Assembly: GCA_030425485.1 (NCBI GenBank)
Contig: JAUIAM010000002.1
Location: forward strand, 186,001-250,000
Direction: 5' to 3'
Length of the DNA stretch: 64,000 nt
Source: Verrucomicrobiia bacterium
GTDB lineage: Bacteria > Verrucomicrobiota > Verrucomicrobiia > Opitutales > Cerasicoccaceae
Within the stretch, counting starts at the first letter, position 1; each line of letters begins with the position of its first letter. Below, in pieces: positions 34,128 through 42,414 of this stretch. Position numbers and translations under genes: made by a program. The notes under the pieces are model-generated. The model had not been told where the DNA came from. It saw only the letters and a program-made list of their open reading frames with translations, and did not search any database.

Positions 34128-36335
34128 ATGATACTCCCCGAAGCTGACCTCGAGCTGCTGCTCAAAGCCCGCCACCCTCATCCCCACGACGTGCTTGGGA
34201 TGCACGAGACCAAGCATAAGGGTAAAAAAGTCATGTTGGTGCGAGCGCTGCTCCCCGATGCCAAGTCCTGCGAAGTGGTTAACATCGCCACGGACGAGCG
34301 CTACCCGCTGGAAATGCTCGACAAGGCAGGACTCTTCGAAGGCGTACTCCCCGACGTAAAAAAAACCTTCGCCTACCGCCTGCGCACCGAGCGCTACAAC
34401 GGCGAGATCCGCCAGTTCTGGGACCCCTACTGCTTCCTGCCCTCGCTCTCCGAGGACGACCTGTACCTCTTTAATCAGGGCAACCACCACCAGATTTACG
34501 ACAAGCTCGGTGCCCACGTGCGCCACTACGAAAACGTCAAGGGCGTGAGCTTCGCCGTCTGGGCCCCGGGGGCCAAACGCATTTCCGTTGTGGGCGACTT
34601 CAACAGTTGGGATGGTCGCTACCATCCCATGCGGACGCTGGGTTCATCCGGTGTGTGGGAGCTCTTCATCCCCGGTCTCGAACCCGGCGCCAAGTACAAG
34701 TACGAGATCGTCGGGGGCGACGGCTACCTGCGCCTCAAGACCGACCCCTACGCCCACTACTTTGAAGCCCCCCCGCACAACGCCTCCATCGTCTGGGAAA
34801 CCAAGGACTACGAGTGGGGCGACAGCGAGTGGATGAAGCAGCGCAAGCAGGCCGACCACCAGCAGGAGCCCATTTCGGTCTACGAGGTCCACCTTGGCTC
34901 GTGGAAGCGCGTGGTCGAGGACGGCGACCGCCCCCTGACTTACCGCGAGATGGCCACCGAGCTCACCGCCTACGTCAAGGACATGGGTTTTACCCACGTG
35001 GAGTTCCTTCCGCTGTCAGAGCACCCCTTCTCCGGCTCATGGGGCTATCAGGTGACGGGCTTTTTCGCCCCCACCCACCGCTTTGGCAACCCGCAGGACT
35101 TCATGTTCATGGTGGACATGCTCCACCGCAACGGCATCGGGGTCATCATCGACTGGGTACCGGCCCACTTCCCCCGCGACGCCTTTGCCCTGGCCGAGTT
35201 CGACGGCACCTGCCTCTACGAGCACGCCGACCCGCGCCAGGGGCAGCACATGGACTGGGGCACCCTCATCTTTAACTACGGCCGCCACGAGGTGAGAAAC
35301 TTCCTCATTGCCAGTGCCCTGTACTGGCTGGAGCGGTTTCACATCGACGGACTCCGCGTCGACGCCGTCGCCTCCATGCTCTACCTGGACTACTCCCGCG
35401 AAGAAGGCGAATGGATTCCCAACGCCTACGGCGGACGCGAGAACATCGAAGCCATCGAATTCCTCCGCCAGACCAACGACCTTGTCCACGAGTACCACCC
35501 AGGCGCCATGATGATCGCCGAGGAGTCCACCTCCTTCGGTGGCGTGACCAAGCCCACCAAGGAGTACGGGCTGGGCTTTGACTACAAGTGGAACATGGGC
35601 TGGATGCACGACACCCTCCAGTTCTTCGAAAAGGAGCCCATCTACCGCCGCTGGCACCACAATGACATGACCTTTGGCATGCTCTACCAGTATTCCGAAG
35701 ACTTCATGCAGGTCTTTTCCCACGATGAAGTCGTCCACGGCAAGGGCTCCATGATCCTCAAGATGGGGGCCGGCTTTGAGATGTCGAAGAAAGCCCAGGA
35801 CCTGCGCTCGCTCTACGCGTGGATGTGGGGCTGGCCCGGCAAAAACATCCTCTTCATGGGCTGCGAATTTGGCCAGAGCGCCGAGTGGAAGTACGACGGC
35901 AGCCTCGACTGGCACCTGCTCCAGTACATGGACCACGAGGGAATCCACCGCCTGGTGCGCGACCTGAACAACTTCTATCGCAGCCACCCCTCCCTCGCCC
36001 GCTACGACAACCACCCGCAGGGCTTTCAGTGGATCAACGGCGGCGACTCCGAAAACTCCGTCCTCTCCTTCCTCCGCCTCGGGGACTCCCCGCAGGAAAC
36101 CTTTGCCGTGGTGAGCAACTTCACCCCCGTGCGCCGCGCGGGCTACCGCATCGGCGTCCCCCATGCCGGCTACTGGAAGGAGCTCATCAATACCAACGCC
36201 GACGTTTACGGCGGCAGCGGTGAAGGTCTCGGCGGCGGCCTCATGAGCGATGCCGAGCCCTGGGACGGACGCGAGCACTCCCTCAAGCTCGACCTCCCCG
36301 GCCACAGTACCTTTATCCTCCGCTTCGAAGGTTAA
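34128..36335 (+). CDS. glgB: 1,4-alpha-glucan branching enzyme
   Basis: 735 aa, full length. Introduces alpha-1,6 branches into glycogen. N-terminal carbohydrate-binding modules (RHPHPHDVLGMHETKHKGK... and VKGVSFAVWAPGAKRISVVGDFNSWDGRYHPM), then the GH13 barrel: THVEFLPLSEHPFSGSWGYQVTGFFAPTHRFG, the nucleophile Asp in FHIDGLRVDAVASMLYLDY, the acid Glu in AMMIAEESTSF, and the Asp in FSHDEVVHGKGSM. C-terminal all-beta domain ends the protein. A GlgP gene lies 3.4 kb away on the other strand, so glycogen turnover is local to this region. Single gene. Confidence 0.97.
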   Translation: MILPEADLELLLKARHPHPHDVLGMHETKHKGKKVMLVRALLPDAKSCEVVNIATDERYPLEMLDKAGLFEGVLPDVKKTFAYRLRTERYNGEIRQFWDPYCFLPSLSEDDLYLFNQGNHHQIYDKLGAHVRHYENVKGVSFAVWAPGAKRISVVGDFNSWDGRYHPMRTLGSSGVWELFIPGLEPGAKYKYEIVGGDGYLRLKTDPYAHYFEAPPHNASIVWETKDYEWGDSEWMKQRKQADHQQEPISVYEVHLGSWKRVVEDGDRPLTYREMATELTAYVKDMGFTHVEFLPLSEHPFSGSWGYQVTGFFAPTHRFGNPQDFMFMVDMLHRNGIGVIIDWVPAHFPRDAFALAEFDGTCLYEHADPRQGQHMDWGTLIFNYGRHEVRNFLIASALYWLERFHIDGLRVDAVASMLYLDYSREEGEWIPNAYGGRENIEAIEFLRQTNDLVHEYHPGAMMIAEESTSFGGVTKPTKEYGLGFDYKWNMGWMHDTLQFFEKEPIYRRWHHNDMTFGMLYQYSEDFMQVFSHDEVVHGKGSMILKMGAGFEMSKKAQDLRSLYAWMWGWPGKNILFMGCEFGQSAEWKYDGSLDWHLLQYMDHEGIHRLVRDLNNFYRSHPSLARYDNHPQGFQWINGGDSENSVLSFLRLGDSPQETFAVVSNFTPVRRAGYRIGVPHAGYWKELINTNADVYGGSGEGLGGGLMSDAEPWDGREHSLKLDLPGHSTFILRFEG

Positions 36336-36427
36336 GCGACCGCACCTTCCCCTTTCGTGCGTAAGGAAAATGCGAAAAAACTTCCCGGGCTGGACAGCGC
36401 CCACGGGCTGTGTCCATTGTATCCGCA

Positions 36428-37021
36428 ATGAGTACGGAAGCGAACGTATGGGAGGAACGCTGGCTGGCGGGAGACACACCCTGGGACCACGGTAAGGCCG
36501 CCCCACCCCTAACCGAATACCTCGAACGCGAACCGATGGAGGGACGCATCCTCGTGCCCGGTTGCGGTGCTGGCCATGAGGTCCGCGCTCTCGCTGAGCA
36601 GGGAGCAAAAGTCCTCGGCATGGACATCTCCCCCACCGCGCTGGACAAAGCCCGCGCCCACAGTGCCGCCAATGGCGAAGCCTACGAACTGGAAAATTTC
36701 CTCAATCTCCCCACACTCCACCACGGGAGATTCGACTGCCTGGTCGAGCACACCTGCTTTTGTGCCATCGACCCCGCCGACCGCGAGCGCTACGTCAAGG
36801 CCGCCCACCAGGCCCTCAAGCCCCATGGCAAATTCCTCGGCATCTTCTTTATCTCCAAGCCGGACGAAGACGAAGACGGCCCTCCCTACATGAGTAACCT
36901 GTGCGAACTTTCCCGCCTCTTCGACCCCTACTTTCACACCGTGGAAGCCTGGCGCCCCAACAAAGTTTTTGCAGAGCGCGAAGACTGCCTGGAGCAAGTC
37001 CGCCTCATGGTCCGCCGCTAA
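36428..37021 (+). CDS. TPMT-family SAM-dependent methyltransferase
   Basis: 197 aa from ATG at 36428 (the ORF-track start adds six residues). ANVWEERWLAGDTPWDHGKAAPPLTEYL is the thiopurine methyltransferase-like N-terminus; RILVPGCGAGHEVRALAEQGAKVLGMDISPTALDKAR is the SAM-binding Rossmann motif; DCLVEHTCFCAIDPADRERYVKAAHQALKPHGKFLGIFF completes the core. In bacteria such proteins methylate small thiol, tellurium or halide-type substrates; the physiological substrate is unknown. The gene sits 93 bases after glgB and ends at a repeat-rich gap. Confidence 0.9.
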   Translation: MSTEANVWEERWLAGDTPWDHGKAAPPLTEYLEREPMEGRILVPGCGAGHEVRALAEQGAKVLGMDISPTALDKARAHSAANGEAYELENFLNLPTLHHGRFDCLVEHTCFCAIDPADRERYVKAAHQALKPHGKFLGIFFISKPDEDEDGPPYMSNLCELSRLFDPYFHTVEAWRPNKVFAEREDCLEQVRLMVRR

Positions 37022-37522
37022 TGCGTGTCTTCAAACTATCTCATCTTTTTAAGCCGCAGAGACGCAGAGCGCAACGGGTCTCCGTAAGCTCAATGTTTTT
37101 GCGACAGCAAAAGGTGCTCTTCAATGATTTCAAAGTAAAATCGGACTTAGCGTTTCAAAGGCTGTGTGCTTTGATTTGAAATGTGGTTTTTCTCTCACGC
37201 AAAGACCGCAAAGCAGTTGAAGAAGGCAGCATCTGGTTTAGGGCAGTTTAAATAAAACCGTAGCCGGAGATACCTATATATTTATAACCACAGATTACGC
37301 CGATAAACACAGATAGACTCGGAATAATCTGTGTGCATCTCTGTAACCTGAGGACACAATATTTCTTTAAATGCTCTAGTCGAAAGGAAACGCTGCTCGT
37401 TTGATAGAAATCGACACGTTGCGCTCTGCGTCTCTGCGGTTAAAGCCTCAGCTTAGTGCGTGAGCGCACCAGACGATGAGAGCCTACGCCCCCGCGGGTC
37501 CGCTTACATTTATCCTGAACGC
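37022..37522. repeat. repeat-filled intergenic region with nested elements
   Basis: No gene here. A roughly 400-base block is bounded by near-perfect inverted arms: TTTTTAAGCCGCAGAGACGCAGAGCGCAACG at 37046-37076 and CGTTGCGCTCTGCGTCTCTGCGGTTAAA at 37417-37444. Inside is a separate 139-base unit (37241-37379) that recurs in opposite orientation at 55835-55972, and a CACGCAAAGACCGCAAAGC motif. The ORF-track entry over this area is a shadow. Confidence 0.85.
37241..37379 (+). repeat. dispersed repeat, copy 1
   Basis: Starts GGGCAGTTTAAATAAAA, then GTAGCCGGAGAT, ATAACCACAGATTAC, GGAATAATCTGTGTG, and ends GACACAATATTTCTTTAAATGCTCTAG. The same order of segments appears in reverse complement at 55835-55972. 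Confidence 0.88.
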
Positions 37523-38524
37523 CTAGCTAATCTCAGCCACGCTCCAGGGGATTTCCTGTCCGGCCCACATGGGAACGACATCGCCGTACTTGGCCGGGAT
37601 GCTAAAAGGCTTGTTCTCCAGCTTAACTGTCTTCTTGGGCGGGGTAACGCCATAGATGCGGCAAGCATTGTCCGAAACAAAAGCCTGGAGCTTATCCAGC
37701 GCGTTGTTCTGGTCAAAGAACCCGGCCAGAATCTGCAAGGCGATCGGTGCGGTGAAAACGCCCGCCGCACAGCCGCAACACTCCTTCTTGTGCACCGGGT
37801 GCGGGGCCGAGTCGCTGCCAAAGGAGAGCTTCGGGTGAGCGCGCAGGGCGGCATTGGCCAGCGCGGTGCGGTCCTCCGGTCGCTTGGCGATCGGCTTGCA
37901 GAAAAGGTGCGGGTTAAGCATCCCCCCGGCCACATCATCCAGCGTAATAAGCAGGTGCTGCACCGTGACGGTCGCGTGGAGATTCTCGTACTCATCGAGC
38001 AGTTCGACCGCCGCTGCCGTCGTGATGTGCTCCATGATGATCTTGAGCTTGGGAAACGTTTTGGCCAGATGCCGGTACACCCAGAGAAATTCCGCTTCGC
38101 GGTCCATGACAAAGCCGTTCGTCTCACCATGCACATGCAGCGGAATACCCAGCTCCTCCATCAGACGCATAGTCGGCTCGGCCTCCTCGATCTGGGAGAC
38201 ACCGCCCTCGCTGTTCGTCGTGATACCCGCCGGATAGAGCTTGATACCGATGATGTGTTCACGGGCGGCCTCCAGCTCCTCACGCGTATAGTTGCGGAAA
38301 AAAAGCGCCATGTACGGGTCAAAATCATCGCGACCACAGGCTTGGAGAATCTCCTCACGGTAGGAATGCACACGCTCCAGTGAGTCCACCGGCGGCACGA
38401 GGTTGGGCATAATGACCGCCCCGGCAAAGGTCTCTGCGCTTAGCGGCGCAACGGCTTGCAACATAGCCTCCTGCCGCAGGTGCAGGTGCATATCGAGGGG
38501 AGAAGTCAGCGTCAGAAAATTCAT
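37523..38524 (-). CDS. pyrC: dihydroorotase (class II, homodimeric type)
   Basis: 333 aa from ATG at 38524; the ORF-track start adds 13 unrelated residues. Cyclises carbamoyl-aspartate to dihydroorotate in pyrimidine synthesis. Metal motif [12 protein letters not shown], the carboxylated Lys in [74 protein letters not shown] and [26 protein letters not shown]. These order as in E. coli PyrC. No other pyr genes nearby. Confidence 0.96.
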   Translation of the reverse strand: MNFLTLTSPLDMHLHLRQEAMLQAVAPLSAETFAGAVIMPNLVPPVDSLERVHSYREEILQACGRDDFDPYMALFFRNYTREELEAAREHIIGIKLYPAGITTNSEGGVSQIEEAEPTMRLMEELGIPLHVHGETNGFVMDREAEFLWVYRHLAKTFPKLKIIMEHITTAAAVELLDEYENLHATVTVQHLLITLDDVAGGMLNPHLFCKPIAKRPEDRTALANAALRAHPKLSFGSDSAPHPVHKKECCGCAAGVFTAPIALQILAGFFDQNNALDKLQAFVSDNACRIYGVTPPKKTVKLENKPFSIPAKYGDVVPMWAGQEIPWSVAEIS

Positions 38525-38654
38525 ACGGTGATGAATTCTCGTTACTCCCCGATCAAGGGTCAATAGCCATCAGCCCGTGAAGTGCCTGACCATCTGCCGA
38601 CGATCGGAATAACCTTTTCAACGCCCGCACTTCCTTATTATTTATCCACAGCCC

Positions 38655-38930
38655 ATGATTGATATCATCTCTTTACTTCTGCCCAAAGATTTATCCGGCA
38701 CAGCCATTACCATCATTGTTGTGGTGCAGTTGCTCTGGTTGTGGTCGGTCGTGGCCATCGCCCGCGAGCGCACGGATGAACCAACGGACCGCGTCGTCTG
38801 GCTCATGATCGTGCTCTTTCTCAATATTCTCGGCACGGTGCTGTACTTATGCTTCTCCCCGGTGAAGCAGTCCGAGATAAAGTCGCCGCGGTCATTTAAC
38901 CATACCAACCGCGATACGGAAACACGCTAG
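38655..38930 (+). CDS. small membrane protein with PLDc_N-like domain
   Basis: 91 aa. Two hydrophobic helices (AITIIVVVQLLWLWSVVAIAR and VVWLMIVLFLNILGTVLYLCF) separated by the conserved polar turn ERTDEPTDRVVW. This pattern is the phospholipase D nuclease N-terminal (PLDc_N) membrane domain, which often exists alone. No enzymatic domain follows. Probably an inner-membrane protein of unknown role. Stands alone between pyrC (divergent) and the unknown gene after glgP (convergent). Confidence 0.85.
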   Translation: MIDIISLLLPKDLSGTAITIIVVVQLLWLWSVVAIARERTDEPTDRVVWLMIVLFLNILGTVLYLCFSPVKQSEIKSPRSFNHTNRDTETR

Positions 38931-38940
38931 CCGACCTTGG

Positions 38941-39735
38941 TTAAACGATCGCCAGCACTCCGGCTTTGACAAGCTCCCACGTATCCGGGCTGCCGTCCCA
39001 GGCGATGCTCTGGTTGCCCAGGACAACTTGAGCCGCCGCCTCTTTGATAAAGGCCTCTCGCGACGCGGGTAAGCTACCACCATCGAGCGCGTACTTGCCC
39101 AGCGGCTCACGGTCCATGCGCGCGTTCATAAAGCAACGATCCGTCACCGCGCGGTCAAAGGCCTCCCCAGCGCTCAAGGTGATGCCCGCATAGCCCCAGT
39201 CCAATGTACGGGAAAGGAACTTCGCCTCGGTGCCGTCGCCGCCGAGGGCGAAAGCCGGGCGGCGTGGCCACTCGGCAAAGAGCGCCAGTACCTTGTTGCT
39301 AAAGCGCATCTCCTCAGCAAAGGGATGCAGCACATAGGCGAGGTTATTTGCCAGTTCCGCGCACTCCGGGTTGCTCTGAAGCATCTCGATAAAGCGCTGG
39401 CAATCCGGTGGCTCGGCAAAGCAACCCTCCGCATCAATCACGTGGTAAGCACACTTGAGTCCGAGTTGAGCCAACTCCTCCAAGCGCTCGCTCAGGCAGG
39501 GCAGCCAGACTTCGGGCGCGGCGTTGAGCCGCCACTGGAAGGCACGCACCCCGCAGGTCGTGAGCAGCTCCATGTCGAGCGGCTTGAGCGGATCGACAAT
39601 CAGCCGCGCCAGCACCTGTCCGGTTTCCTGAAGCAAGTCCGGAGCACGCCGCCCCTCAAGCCCGGGGTAAAGTGCGCCGGGTTTGACCATCCCGGCACAC
39701 TGACGGAAGTATTTTAGATAATCGCTCGCTTTCAC
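38941..39735 (-). CDS. hypothetical protein downstream of glgP
   Basis: 264 aa, unrecognised. The alternating hydrophobic strands and helices (ELLTTCGVRAFQWRLNAAPEVWLPCLSERLEELAQLGLKCAYHVIDAE; RRPAFALGGDGTEAKFLSRTLDWGYAGITLSAGEAFDRAV) give an alpha/beta-barrel impression. No signal peptide. It begins ten bases after the glgP stop, so the two are probably co-transcribed and it may act in the same glycogen context, but no motif allows a function to be named. Confidence 0.75.
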   Translation of the reverse strand: MKASDYLKYFRQCAGMVKPGALYPGLEGRRAPDLLQETGQVLARLIVDPLKPLDMELLTTCGVRAFQWRLNAAPEVWLPCLSERLEELAQLGLKCAYHVIDAEGCFAEPPDCQRFIEMLQSNPECAELANNLAYVLHPFAEEMRFSNKVLALFAEWPRRPAFALGGDGTEAKFLSRTLDWGYAGITLSAGEAFDRAVTDRCFMNARMDREPLGKYALDGGSLPASREAFIKEAAAQVVLGNQSIAWDGSPDTWELVKAGVLAIV

Positions 39736-39745
39736 GGAGGCAGAC

Positions 39746-42280
39746 CTACTCGCCGATGGGCAGGGACTTCAGGTTCCAGATCTCGTCAGCGTACTGGCGG
39801 ATGGTCCGGTCACTGGAGAACTTACCCATGCGGGCGGTGTTGTAGATCGCCATTTTGGCCCACTTCTTCGTGTCGAGGTAGGCCTCGCTGACTTTCTCCT
39901 GGCACTTCAGGTAAGCGGCAAAGTCAGCGCAGACGAGGAAGGGATCGCCGCCGTCGAGCAGGCTGTGGCGCACGGAGTCGAGCGCGTGCGGCTGGCCGGG
40001 CGTAAAGGTGTCCGAGCCGATCCAGTCCAGGACGGACTTCAGTTCCGGGTCGGCATTGTAGTACTCCCAAGGGTTGTAGCCCTTGGCCCGCAGCGCGAGG
40101 ACTTCTTCCACCGTAAGACCGAAGATGAAGATATTGTCCTCGCCCACTTCTTCCATGATCTCGACGTTGGCCCCGTCGAGCGTGCCAATGGTCAACGCAC
40201 CGTTGAGAGCGAGCTTCATGTTACCCGTGCCGGAGGCTTCCTTGCCCGCGGTGGAAATCTGCTCGGAAAGGTCGGCCGCCGGGACGATGCGCTCGGCCAG
40301 CGAGACGCGGTAGTTGGGCAGGAAGACAACCTTGAGCTTATCGCCCACGCGGGGGTCGTTGTTGATGACCTCGCCGACCTTGTTAATGGCAAAGATGATG
40401 TCCTTAGCCAGGGCGTAACCGGGTGCGGCCTTGGCCCCAAAGATCACCACACGCGGGGCGAAGGTCTTGCCCGGGTTGTGCAGGATGTTGCGGTACAGGG
40501 CCAGGATGTGCAGCAGGTTGAGGTGCTGGCGCTTGTACTCGTGCAGACGTTTGATCTGCACGTCGAACATGGCGTCCGGGTCAACCGTCACGCCGCAGTC
40601 CATCTCGATGATGTCTGCCAGCACGACCTTGTTGGCCCGCTTGACGGACATGTAGCTTTCCTGAAAGGAGCTGTCCTCGGCGTACTTCTCCAGCCCGCGG
40701 AGCTTGTTCAGATCGTAGGGCCAGTCCGTGCCGACGGTCTCGTCGATCAGCTTTGAGAGGCCCGGGTTGCAGGCCTTGAGGAAGCGGCGGGGTGTAATGC
40801 CGTTGGTCTTGTTCTGAATCTTGGTCGGCCAGAGCTCGTTAAAGTCGTGGAACAGGTGCCGCTTGAGCAGCTCGGTATGCAGCGCGGCCACGCCGTTGAC
40901 CGTATGGCTGGCCACGGTGGAGAGGTAGGCCATGCGAATCTTTTTCGGATAACCCTCCTCGATGAGGGAGAGGGCGGCCTTCTTTTCACTGTCGCCCGGC
41001 CACTTGGCCTCAACGACTTCCTCAAGAAAGCGGCGGTTGATCTCGAAGATAATTTGCAGGTGGCGCGGGAGGACTTTCTGGAAGAGCGGAACAGACCACT
41101 TTTCGAGCGCCTCGGGCAGCAGGGTGTGGTTGGTATAGGCAAAGACCTTGCTGCAAATGCCCCAGGCGCGATCCCACTCCATGTGCTCCTCATCCAGGAA
41201 GATGCGCATAAGCTCGGCCACAGCGACTGCCGGGTGGGTGTCGTTGAGCTGGAGCGCGACCTTCTCGGGAAAGGCGTCCCAGTTGTCGTGGTTGTTCTTG
41301 CGAAAGCGGCGAATGATATCGTGCAGCGAGCACGCCACGAAGAAGTACTGCTGCACGAGGCGCAGTTCCTTGCCGCTCTCGGTGTTATCGTTCGGGTAGA
41401 GCACCTTGGAGATGGTTTCCCCGATAGCCTTTTCGCGCACGGCCTCGACGTAGCCGCCCTCATTAAAGACACTGAAGTCAAACTCCTGCGAGGCACGGGA
41501 CTCCCACAGGCGCAGGAAGTTGACCGTACCGGCACCGTAGCCGACGATCGGAATATCCCAAGGCAGGCCGATCAGTTCCTTCGTCCCGACCCATACCGGG
41601 TAGGAGTCGCCCTTGCTGTCAAAGTGGTACTCGACGTGGCCGTACAGCGGCACGCTGACCTGATACTCCGGGCGGTTCACCTGCCAGGGGTTACCAAACT
41701 GCACCCAGTTGTCGGGGCGTTCCACCTGGCGGCCATCAATAAACTCCTGACGAAAGAGCCCGAACTCGTAGTGGATGCCGTAGCCGATGGCGGGCAGGTC
41801 GAGACTGGCCAGCGAATCGAGAAAACAGGCGGCGAGGCGACCAAGGCCACCGTTACCAAGGCCCATATCGGGTTCTTCTTCCAGCACGTCGTCGAGATCC
41901 TGTCCGAGGGCTTCGAGGGCCTCGCGGGCGGTGTCAAAAAGCCCGGTGTTCACGAGGTTGTTGGAGAGCAGGCGCCCCATCAGGTACTCGAGCGAAAGGT
42001 AGTAGGCGCGGCGGGTGTCCTTCTCGTTGTGGACAGCCTGCGTCTTGATGTAGCGGTTCAGGATGCGGTCCTGCACGGAGTTACACAGGGCGATCCACCA
42101 ATCGCGAGTCGTGGCCGTGCTCTTGTCGCGGGCCAGCGTGTACGTCAGGTGATTTTCGATCGAGGTCTTGAGCCCTTCGACATCACCGGAGACGTTAAAG
42201 TTAAAGGCGGCCTTGCTGCCGGTGTCGGCCTTGGCGGCAGTTTTCTTTTTAGCAGACTTCTTCTTCGGTGTAGCTGGCAT
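39746..42280 (-). CDS. glgP: glycogen/starch/alpha-glucan phosphorylase
   Basis: 844 aa. Releases glucose-1-phosphate from glycogen. The first 24 residues are a Lys/Ala-rich extension ([21 protein letters not shown]) before the family start. Family motifs are [101 protein letters not shown], and the PLP-binding Lys in [31 protein letters not shown]. Co-transcribed with the unknown gene at 38941. glgB is nearby on the plus strand. Confidence 0.97.
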   Translation of the reverse strand: MPATPKKKSAKKKTAAKADTGSKAAFNFNVSGDVEGLKTSIENHLTYTLARDKSTATTRDWWIALCNSVQDRILNRYIKTQAVHNEKDTRRAYYLSLEYLMGRLLSNNLVNTGLFDTAREALEALGQDLDDVLEEEPDMGLGNGGLGRLAACFLDSLASLDLPAIGYGIHYEFGLFRQEFIDGRQVERPDNWVQFGNPWQVNRPEYQVSVPLYGHVEYHFDSKGDSYPVWVGTKELIGLPWDIPIVGYGAGTVNFLRLWESRASQEFDFSVFNEGGYVEAVREKAIGETISKVLYPNDNTESGKELRLVQQYFFVACSLHDIIRRFRKNNHDNWDAFPEKVALQLNDTHPAVAVAELMRIFLDEEHMEWDRAWGICSKVFAYTNHTLLPEALEKWSVPLFQKVLPRHLQIIFEINRRFLEEVVEAKWPGDSEKKAALSLIEEGYPKKIRMAYLSTVASHTVNGVAALHTELLKRHLFHDFNELWPTKIQNKTNGITPRRFLKACNPGLSKLIDETVGTDWPYDLNKLRGLEKYAEDSSFQESYMSVKRANKVVLADIIEMDCGVTVDPDAMFDVQIKRLHEYKRQHLNLLHILALYRNILHNPGKTFAPRVVIFGAKAAPGYALAKDIIFAINKVGEVINNDPRVGDKLKVVFLPNYRVSLAERIVPAADLSEQISTAGKEASGTGNMKLALNGALTIGTLDGANVEIMEEVGEDNIFIFGLTVEEVLALRAKGYNPWEYYNADPELKSVLDWIGSDTFTPGQPHALDSVRHSLLDGGDPFLVCADFAAYLKCQEKVSEAYLDTKKWAKMAIYNTARMGKFSSDRTIRQYADEIWNLKSLPIGE

Positions 42281-42414
42281 AGTGAAATTCGGTGAAGTGG
42301 TTAAAAATCAGTGTACGAAATCGCGCATCGGCAGCAAGAGGTCAATCCTTCTCCATAACGGGAGAGGAACTGTCACAGGCTTGCAACCTGTGTGCCTCCA
42401 TACTGCCCAAAGGC

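Noticed and set aside
37460-38383. 307 aa plus-strand ORF opposite pyrC
   Set aside because: Antisense shadow of dihydroorotase.
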